Shown piece by piece: positions 1 to 5,509 of a stretch of 5,509 nucleotides of DNA (position 1 is the first letter of the stretch; every line of letters starts with the position of its first letter). Source of the DNA: Candidatus Solibacter sp. GTDB taxonomy: Bacteria > Acidobacteriota > Terriglobia > Bryobacterales > Bryobacteraceae. The notes under the pieces are model-generated. The model was given only the letters and a program-made list of their open reading frames with translations. It was not told the origin of the DNA and ran no database searches. Location: assembly GCA_017883345.1 (NCBI GenBank), contig JADGNT010000400.1, positions 1 through 5,509 of the forward strand, given 5' to 3'. Both the position numbers and the translations under genes were made by a program.

Positions 1-555
1 CGCGCGCGCCAGTTGCAGCGCCGCCTGCTTCTCCGCCAGCGGCAGGGCGCGCCCTTCCTTCACCTGCGCCTGGATCGCCGCCAGCACGGTTTCGAGGCTC
101 TCCGCGTCCTTGCGCGCCAGCCTGAGCACACGCGCCGCGCGTTCCGCATCCAGGTAGAACGACGCGGTTCGATAAGCCACCTCATCGCGCTTGCCGGCCA
201 CATCGAAGCCGGCGCCGCGCACCTGCTCCTTGGCCTGCGCCACCGCGTAACTCTGCTGGCGATTGAAAAGGAACTGCGTGGCGTGCGCCTGCACGATGCT
301 GGGCGCCGAGCCTTCGATGCTCATCGGAAACCCGTTGCTGTACGCCAGGCCGCTGCCCACATTGATCCGCGGCACGAAGGGGTCCTTCGCCACTTGTACC
401 CCGTGCCGCGCGTTCTCTTCGTCCAGCCGCGCCAGCGTGATATCGGGATTCTGCGCGACCGCCCGCCCCACGGCCTCGCGCAGCGTCATGGGATGAATCT
501 CAGCGTGCAGACAAAAACACACGGCAATACTTAGGAGGACCGCTCGCTTCACCAT
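1..555 (-). CDS. TolC-family outer membrane efflux protein, N-terminal part (cut by window edge)
   Basis: The minus strand is open from an ATG at 555 down to the window edge, giving 185 residues with no stop. Residues 1-18 look like a Sec signal peptide: a basic start (MVKR), a hydrophobic core, and a likely cut after LHA. The mature part has the usual opening of outer membrane efflux (OEP) domains: MTLREAVGRAVAQNPDI at 23-39, then a long Ala/Arg/Glu-rich helix, a strand region VPRINVGSGLAYSNG (61-75), FLFNRQQSYAVAQAKEQV (95-112) and helical heptad-like sequence to the end. Family members form trimeric outer-membrane/periplasmic tunnels for RND, MFS or ABC exporters or type I secretion. No partner gene is visible, so the substrate is unknown. 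Full-length relatives are roughly 400-500 residues, so more than half is missing. The gene diverges from the ThuA-like gene. GTG at 552 is an alternative start, and no properly spaced Shine-Dalgarno is seen (AAGGG abuts the ATG). Confidence 0.85.
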   Translation of the reverse strand, partial: MVKRAVLLSIAVCFCLHAEIHPMTLREAVGRAVAQNPDITLARLDEENARHGVQVAKDPFVPRINVGSGLAYSNGFPMSIEGSAPSIVQAHATQFLFNRQQSYAVAQAKEQVRGAGFDVAGKRDEVAYRTASFYLDAERAARVLRLARKDAESLETVLAAIQAQVKEGRALPLAEKQAALQLARA

Positions 556-561
556 CCCTTG

Positions 562-593
562 ATTGTAAGCAGACCGCCCCCGGAGACTGACAA
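562..593 (-). promoter_or_regulatory. Possible promoter for the efflux gene
   Basis: Read on the minus strand, TACAAT (567-562) is a good match to a sigma-70 type -10 box, and TTGTCA (593-588) resembles a -35 box, but the 20-bp spacing is long. The -10 hexamer lies only 6 bases from the ATG at 555, so transcription would begin at or next to the start codon and give a leaderless or near-leaderless mRNA. The -35-like hexamer lies inside the left arm of the palindrome at 580-655. This rests on motif matching only. Confidence 0.3.
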
Positions 594-655
594 GACTGAC
601 ATGAATTTCCGGCGCAGTTTGCCGGAAATTCGCTGTCAGCCCTGTCTGTCTCCGG
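580..655. repeat. 76-bp imperfect palindrome between divergent genes
   Basis: The inner stem is perfect: 603-613 (GAATTTCCGGC) pairs with 621-631 around a 7-base loop. After a small asymmetric internal loop (602 against 632-633), the outer arm 580-601 pairs with 634-655 at 19 of 22 positions, with mismatches at 588/647, 593/642 and 595/640. The ends read CCGGAGACTGAC on the left and GTCTGTCTCCGG on the right. The element is too long for a simple operator. It resembles a REP/MITE-type mobile palindrome or a strong DNA or RNA hairpin. It has no T-run, so an ordinary intrinsic terminator is unlikely, and it sits upstream of both neighbouring genes. Its termini resemble those of the palindrome at 2204-2275. 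Confidence 0.75.
584..601. repeat. Perfect 9-bp tandem duplication
   Basis: AGACTGACA occurs twice back to back, at 584-592 and 593-601, within the left arm of the larger palindrome. The right arm (634-653) is not a perfect tandem repeat, and this accounts for part of the arm mismatch. It could be slippage, or two half-sites for a DNA-binding protein. No function is claimed. Confidence 0.7.
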
Positions 656-671
656 TTCGCCGGTTCGCCGG
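652..671. repeat. 8-bp tandem repeat, 2.5 copies
   Basis: CCGGTTCG occurs at 652-659 and 660-667, followed by CCGG at 668-671. It begins in the last bases of the palindrome's right arm and lies between that element and the ThuA-like gene. It may be a replication-slippage product at the palindrome end. No function is evident. Confidence 0.65.
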
Positions 672-716
672 ATAAACCAAGCCCGCACAAACATTGATAA
701 GATGTTCGGTCCACAT

Positions 717-724
717 GGGAGGAA
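717..724 (+). promoter_or_regulatory. Shine-Dalgarno site fixing the start of the ThuA-like gene
   Basis: GGGAGGAA lies directly upstream of the ATG at 727, with four bases between GGAGG and the start codon. This is the clearest ribosome binding site in the window. It favours ATG 727 over the in-frame TTG at 694 or ATG at 715, which would put extra residues ahead of a clean signal peptide. A weak -10-like TAAGAT lies at 698-703, without a convincing -35 partner. Confidence 0.7.
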
Positions 725-726
725 CC

Positions 727-2202
727 ATGCCGTTCAAAGATTCGAAAGCGACGTTGCTGATTGGTGTATGCGCCGCGGCCTTGTGCGTCGGCGCGATGGT
801 ATCGCTAGAGGCGCAGCAGGCCACCGCCCCCGGCGGGCGCGGCGGCGGACGCGGGGGAGCCGCTGCCGGCGTCTTCACGGCGGCCGACGCGAATAAAGAT
901 GGGTTTGTCACGCGCGACGAGCTGAAGGCGGCCTTTGCCAAATGGCTGTCCGACGGCGACTCCGCCAGGACCGGTTCGCTCACGCAGGATCAGCTTGCGG
1001 CCACGGTGAATGCCGCATTGCCTCAGCCTGCGCCGCCGCCGGCCGGGGTCGGCTGGGCCCCCGGGCCCCAGAACCAGACCCCTAAACCGGACGATGTGGA
1101 GAAAATGATGGCCGCATTGCCCGACAAGGCGCCGGCCAAACCCAAGCAGCCGCGCAAGGTGCTCGTCCTGGCCAAGGCCAACGGCTTTGTGCACTCCTGC
1201 ATCCCGCTGGCGGCGAAGACCATCGAAGCCATCGGCGTCAAGACTGGCGCGTGGACCACCACGGTTACCTATGATCCGGCCGCCATCACCGCGCAGAATC
1301 TGAAGCAGTACGATCTGCTATTTCTGGACAACACCACGGGCGCCTTCCTGGACGACGCGAACGATCCGTCCGCCAGCGCCGCCCGCAAAAAGGCGTTGCT
1401 CGAATTTGTCAGGTCGGGCAAGGGCCTGGCGGGGATTCACGCCGCCGCCGATTCCTACCATGAACAAGCCCGTGCGGGCCAGAGCGGCGCCGCGACACCC
1501 GCCGCGGGCGGCCGCGGGGGCGGCGCGGGAACGCTGCTCGCTTCCCAGATGCTGGCCGCGGGCGACAAGAACGGCGACCAGAAGCTCAGCCGCGAGGAGC
1601 TGAGCGCGCTGGCCGATGTCTGGTTCGACAAGCTCGACACGGAAAAGGCCGGCAAGGTGAGCCAGCAGGATTTCGCCGCGCGCTTCGCTTCGGTCCTGCC
1701 TCCGGCGCCGCCCGCCGCTCCCCGCGGCGCCCAGCAGGGCCGCGACACGCAAGTGGGCACCTGGCCCGAGTTCAACAAGATGATCGGCGGCTTCTTCAAG
1801 TTCCACTGGGTGGACCCGCAACTGATTACCACCAAGATCGACGACCCCAAGAGCCCGGTCACCGCGATGTTTCACGGCCAGGAGTTCGAGATCCACGACG
1901 AGACCTACACGTTCGGCATGGACACGTATTCGCGCACGAACCTGCACATCCTGACGAGCATCGACTACGACAAGATGAGCGACGCCGACAAGGCGAAGGA
2001 AGACTATCCGCGCGCCGACCACGACTACGGTCTGAGCTGGATCCGCCGCGAGGGCAAGGGCCGCATCTTCTACGAAGCCCACGGCCACAGCGAAAGGGTC
2101 TATGCGATCAAGCCGATGTTGGAGCACGTCCTGGCGGGCGTGCAATACGCGCTCGGCGATCTGAAGGCCGACGACAGCCCCAGCGTGAAGCCGAAGAAAT
2201 AA
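727..2202 (+). CDS. Exported ThuA-like protein with two EF-hand pairs, one inserted in the ThuA domain
   Basis: The product is 491 residues from ATG 727, chosen for the GGGAGGAA site and because the protein then opens with a signal peptide (MPFKDSK, hydrophobic to about 25, possible cut near LEA-QQ at 29). A Gly/Arg linker (36-44) leads to EF-hand loops at 54-65 (good DxNxDGxxxxxE match) and 78-89 (degenerate, Q at position 12). After a Pro/Ala linker, a ThuA-like (glutamine-amidotransferase-like) fold begins at 144: KVLVLAKANGFVHS, then FLDNTTG (199-205) and GKGLAGIHAAADSYHE (231-246). The fold is then interrupted by about 99 residues holding another Gly/Arg linker, EF loops at 280-291 (good) and 304-315 (degenerate) and a Pro/Ala linker. 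It resumes at WPEFNKMIGGFFKFH (346-360), EFEIHDETY (386-394), GKGRIFYEAHGHSERVY (443-459) and LAGVQYALG (469-477). Family members are linked to sugar metabolism. The substrate here is unknown. Ca2+ binding and periplasmic or secreted location are inferred. Confidence 0.88.
   Translation: MPFKDSKATLLIGVCAAALCVGAMVSLEAQQATAPGGRGGGRGGAAAGVFTAADANKDGFVTRDELKAAFAKWLSDGDSARTGSLTQDQLAATVNAALPQPAPPPAGVGWAPGPQNQTPKPDDVEKMMAALPDKAPAKPKQPRKVLVLAKANGFVHSCIPLAAKTIEAIGVKTGAWTTTVTYDPAAITAQNLKQYDLLFLDNTTGAFLDDANDPSASAARKKALLEFVRSGKGLAGIHAAADSYHEQARAGQSGAATPAAGGRGGGAGTLLASQMLAAGDKNGDQKLSREELSALADVWFDKLDTEKAGKVSQQDFAARFASVLPPAPPAAPRGAQQGRDTQVGTWPEFNKMIGGFFKFHWVDPQLITTKIDDPKSPVTAMFHGQEFEIHDETYTFGMDTYSRTNLHILTSIDYDKMSDADKAKEDYPRADHDYGLSWIRREGKGRIFYEAHGHSERVYAIKPMLEHVLAGVQYALGDLKADDSPSVKPKK
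832..1041 (+). repeat. Intragenic cassette copy 1 (Gly/Arg linker, EF-hand pair, Pro/Ala linker)
   Basis: This codes for residues 36-105 of the ThuA-like protein: GGRGGG, an EF loop 18 residues later, a second loop 42 residues later, and LPQPAPPP 62 residues later. The same order recurs at 1507-1713 with offsets of 19, 43 and 63. The constant spacing argues for duplication of one module rather than two independent acquisitions. Similarity is in layout and motifs. Sequence identity between the copies is modest. Confidence 0.6.
1507..1713 (+). repeat. Intragenic cassette copy 2, inserted within the ThuA domain
   Basis: This codes for residues 261-329: GGRGGG, a canonical EF loop (280-291), a degenerate EF loop (304-315) and LPPAPP. 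It sits between the ThuA segments ending in DSYHE (242-246) and starting WPEF (346-349), which adjoin in ordinary ThuA domains as I know the family. In both copies the first loop is canonical and the second degenerate, which supports a shared origin. Confidence 0.6.
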
Positions 2203-2203
2203 A

Positions 2204-2275
2204 CCCGGGGACAGACCCGACGTTCCCCGGTTTTAGTGCCCGAGAAACTCGGGGAACGTCGGGTCCGTCCCCGGG
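2204..2275. repeat. 72-bp REP-like palindrome one base after the ThuA-like stop codon
   Basis: The left arm 2204-2229 and right arm 2250-2275 are inverted copies matching at 25 of 26 positions (A2213 faces C2266). The stem can continue through GTTT (2230-2233) with AAAC (2245-2248) if T2249 is bulged. The ends are CCCGGGGACAGAC and GTCCGTCCCCGGG. Its place directly after a stop codon, its strong self-complementarity and the GGGGACAGAC end resemble REP-type elements moved by RAYT (TnpA-REP) transposases, but no such gene is in the window. It could also act as a transcription or mRNA-end barrier between this gene and the ABC-F gene. No U-run follows the stem, so it is not a classic intrinsic terminator. 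Confidence 0.8.
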
Positions 2276-2289
2276 CTATCCGGGTGCGC

Positions 2290-2295
2290 TATCAT
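2290..2295 (+). promoter_or_regulatory. Possible -10 box for the ABC-F gene
   Basis: TATCAT differs by one base from TATAAT and lies 11 bases before the TTG start at 2307, just after the palindrome. No acceptable -35 is seen 16-18 bases upstream. If it is used, the leader would be only a few bases long and the out-of-frame ATG at 2294 would not be transcribed. This is a weak call. Confidence 0.25.
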
Positions 2296-2306
2296 GGTAG
2301 ATAGCT

Positions 2307-3932
<1,626 letters not shown>

Positions 3933-3944
3933 TCGACGGCGCGT

Positions 3945-3973
3945 CCTTCGGCCCCAGCCATCCGGGCCGAAGG
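3945..3973 (+). terminator. Terminator-like hairpin after the ABC-F gene
   Basis: CCTTCGGCCC (3945-3954) pairs perfectly with GGGCCGAAGG (3964-3973) around a 9-base loop, starting 12 bases after the TAA stop. No T-run follows directly, which is common in high-GC genomes but leaves Rho-independent termination unproven. It could instead stabilise the mRNA 3' end. Confidence 0.5.
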
Positions 3974-3980
3974 CCGATGT

Positions 3981-4066
3981 GCTCTCCGCTTCCTCCGCGC
4001 TCTTTTGCCTTTGCCTTCCTTCAGGTCTTCTCCGCGTTTTTCTCTGCGTCTCCGCGTCTCCGCGTC
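3981..4066. repeat. Pyrimidine-rich low-complexity stretch with TCTCYGCG units
   Basis: The core is TCTCCGCG at 4029-4036, a TTTT spacer, then three contiguous 8-bp units at 4041-4048 (TCTCTGCG), 4049-4056 and 4057-4064 (both TCTCCGCG). Degenerate relatives (CTCTCCGC, CCTCCGCG) extend upstream from 3981. The top strand is strongly C/T biased. Similar strings (variants of CTCTGCGTCTCCGCGT) recur in intergenic DNA of many environmental bacteria and often give spurious predicted proteins containing DAETQRR-like sequence, as the opposite strand does here. That comparison is from memory. The function is unknown. Confidence 0.6.
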
Positions 4067-4147
4067 GAATCTCATCTCTCAAACTCCAAGCGAACCCGAG
4101 GCCAAGGACCGAGCGCCCTGAGCCACCTGTGGCATCATTGTGGAACG

Positions 4148-5509
4148 GTGAAAGAAGAAGCCGCACTCCGCAAGGAACTGGGACTGAGGGACCTCGTGCT
4201 GGCGCAGGTGCTCTGCGTCGTCGGTTCGAGCTGGGTTGGCGTCGCGGCGAAACTGGGGCGCGCGCACGTGGTCTTCTGGCTGGCGGCGATGCTCGCGTTC
4301 TACGTGCCGCTGGCGGCCGTGGTGATCTACCTGAATCGCCTGATGCCCTTGGAGGGCGGGCTCTACCAGTGGGCCAAGCAGGGGTTCGGCGAGATGGCGG
4401 GCTTCCTGATCGCGTGGAACCTGTGGGTGTACGCCGTGGTCGTCGTGGGCGCGATCATCTTCGTGGTGCCGACGGACCTCGGATACATGCTCGGCCCCGC
4501 GTGGGGGTGGCTGGCGGCGAGCCGCTGGGCGACCCTCGTCCTGACCGGCGGCGTGATGGCGGGAATCACGGCGGTGGCGGTGCGCGGCCTCGACATCGGC
4601 AAGTGGCTGCACAACGCGGGCAGCGTGATGATTCTGCTGGCCTACGTAATTTTGCTGGGGCTGCCGGTGTGGGCGCTGCTGCGCGGCGCCATCCCGCGCT
4701 ACGAGCCGCTGCCCTGGGAGTGGCCCAAGGCGGACTGGTTCAGCCTGGCGATCTTCGGACAGATGACGGTGGGCGCGCTCAGCGGGTTCGAGTATGTGGC
4801 GATTCTGGCGGGCGAGTGCCGCGGCGCCGCGCGCACCATCGGGCAATCCGTGGTGATCTCGGCGCCGGTGATCGCGGTGATGTTCATCCTCGGCACCAGC
4901 ACGGTGCTGACCTTCATCGGCGGGCAGCCGATCAACGTGATCGGGCCCATCCCGCAGACCTTCCGCGCAGCCTTCGGCACGGTGGGCGCGGCCGGTTTCG
5001 CCGCGCAGTTCGGCATCGCGCTGATTCTGGCGCGCGCGGTCGCCAGCGCCAGCCTGATCTTCACCGGGCTGACCCGCCTGCCGCTGGCCACCGGATGGGA
5101 CAACCTGATACCGCGCTGGTTCACCCGGTTGGACGAGCGGCGGCGCACGCCGGTGAACTCCATTTACTTCGTGGCGGCGCTGGTGATGGGGCTGATTCTG
5201 CTGAGCCTGCTGGGAGTCCGGGAGCAGGAGGCCAGCCAACTGCTGACGATGGCCTCGATCGTGCACTACGCCATTGCCTACGTGGCCTTGTTCGCGCTGC
5301 CGCTGTTCGGGCGGGCGGCGCTGCGCCGCCAACTGCCGCGCTGGTTGAAAGTGGCCGCGGCCGCGGGCATGGCATCCAGCCTGGTGGCGCTTTTGATTTC
5401 GGTGTACCCCGTGGTGGACGTGGTCAGCCGGTTGGCGTTCGCGGGAAAAATCTGCGCCGTGGTGGTGGTGAGCAATATGGCCGGCGTGTTGATCTACCGG
5501 CTCGGGCAG
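4148..5509 (+). CDS. APC-superfamily amino acid permease (3' end beyond window)
   Basis: The frame is open from GTG 4148 to the window end, giving 454 residues with no stop. The protein is strongly hydrophobic, with about 12 membrane segments, roughly at residues 15-35, 41-62, 81-107, 127-145, 157-178, 198-221, 232-255, 281-308, 336-355, 365-387, 400-420 and 430-450. APC-family marks are a Gly-rich break in segment 1 (GSSWVG, 26-31), MPLEGGLYQWAKQGFG (66-81, like the family PxxGGxYxW motif), FEYVAILAGE in segment 6 (214-223) and the following ARTIGQSVVIS loop (228-238). This fits an inner-membrane secondary transporter for amino acids or related amines. The substrate cannot be read from the sequence. 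GTG is the only plausible start: the next Met is at residue 48, past segment 1. Only a weak GGAA precedes it. The hairpin and repeat upstream suggest a transcript separate from the ABC-F gene. Confidence 0.87.
   Translation, partial: MKEEAALRKELGLRDLVLAQVLCVVGSSWVGVAAKLGRAHVVFWLAAMLAFYVPLAAVVIYLNRLMPLEGGLYQWAKQGFGEMAGFLIAWNLWVYAVVVVGAIIFVVPTDLGYMLGPAWGWLAASRWATLVLTGGVMAGITAVAVRGLDIGKWLHNAGSVMILLAYVILLGLPVWALLRGAIPRYEPLPWEWPKADWFSLAIFGQMTVGALSGFEYVAILAGECRGAARTIGQSVVISAPVIAVMFILGTSTVLTFIGGQPINVIGPIPQTFRAAFGTVGAAGFAAQFGIALILARAVASASLIFTGLTRLPLATGWDNLIPRWFTRLDERRRTPVNSIYFVAALVMGLILLSLLGVREQEASQLLTMASIVHYAIAYVALFALPLFGRAALRRQLPRWLKVAAAAGMASSLVALLISVYPVVDVVSRLAFAGKICAVVVVSNMAGVLIYRLGQ

Noticed and set aside
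13..534. Plus-strand open frame of 173 codons
   Set aside because: It is the antisense of the efflux gene. It is rich in Arg/His/Leu with no domain, and the minus-strand frame has a signal peptide and OEP motifs.
636..1194. Minus-strand open frames over the start of the ThuA-like gene
   Set aside because: These are GC-driven shadows with Pro/Arg/Ala-rich translations. The plus strand has a Shine-Dalgarno, signal peptide and domains.
1318..2145. Minus-strand open frame of 275 codons
   Set aside because: It lies wholly antisense to the ThuA-like gene. Its Val/Ala/Arg-rich translation mirrors the sense codons, with no recognisable motif.
2204..2275. Classic Rho-independent terminator
   Set aside because: The stem is strong, but no run of T follows either arm and the stem is far longer than usual, so a REP-like palindrome is the better description.
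4079..5332. Minus-strand open frame of 417 codons
   Set aside because: It is extremely rich in His/Gln/Arg/Pro with no hydrophobic core. It is the antisense of a membrane protein, and the plus frame shows about 12 membrane segments and APC motifs.

Overview
The window is high-GC bacterial DNA holding four protein-coding regions, two of them cut by the window edges. The gene content points to a Gram-negative soil-type bacterium, most likely Acidobacteriota of the Bryobacterales/Solibacter kind. The reasons are a TolC-type outer membrane factor (hence an outer membrane), an exported Gly/Arg-rich ThuA-domain protein with EF-hands, and an APC permease of a type I associate with that group. The taxonomic call is inference from protein character, not from a marker gene.

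Layout. At 1-555 (minus strand) is the N-terminal part of a TolC-family outer membrane efflux protein. At 556-726 is a divergent intergenic region dominated by a 76-bp imperfect palindrome (580-655) and short tandem repeats. At 727-2202 (plus) is an exported ThuA-like protein carrying two EF-hand pairs, one of them inserted inside the ThuA fold. At 2204-2275, one base after that stop codon, is a second strong palindrome whose ends resemble those of the first. At 2307-3932 (plus) is a complete YbiT-type ABC-F ATPase, probably with a TTG start. At 3933-4147 are a terminator-like hairpin and a pyrimidine-rich low-complexity repeat built on TCTCCGCG. From 4148 to the window end (plus) is an APC-superfamily permease with a GTG start, about 12 membrane segments visible and no stop reached.

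How the genes relate. They do not form one pathway or operon. The efflux gene diverges from the rest, and each plus-strand gene is separated from the next by a palindrome or hairpin and appears to have its own start signals. The ABC-F protein acts on the ribosome in the cytoplasm, the ThuA/EF-hand protein is probably periplasmic or secreted, and the other two are envelope transport proteins.

The most notable features are (i) the duplicated Gly/Arg-linker + EF-hand pair + Pro/Ala-linker cassette, one copy of which splits the ThuA domain, and (ii) two palindromes with matching termini that bracket this gene. No CRISPR array, tRNA, rRNA, transposase or phage gene was seen, and nothing here amounts to a demonstrable new multi-gene system.
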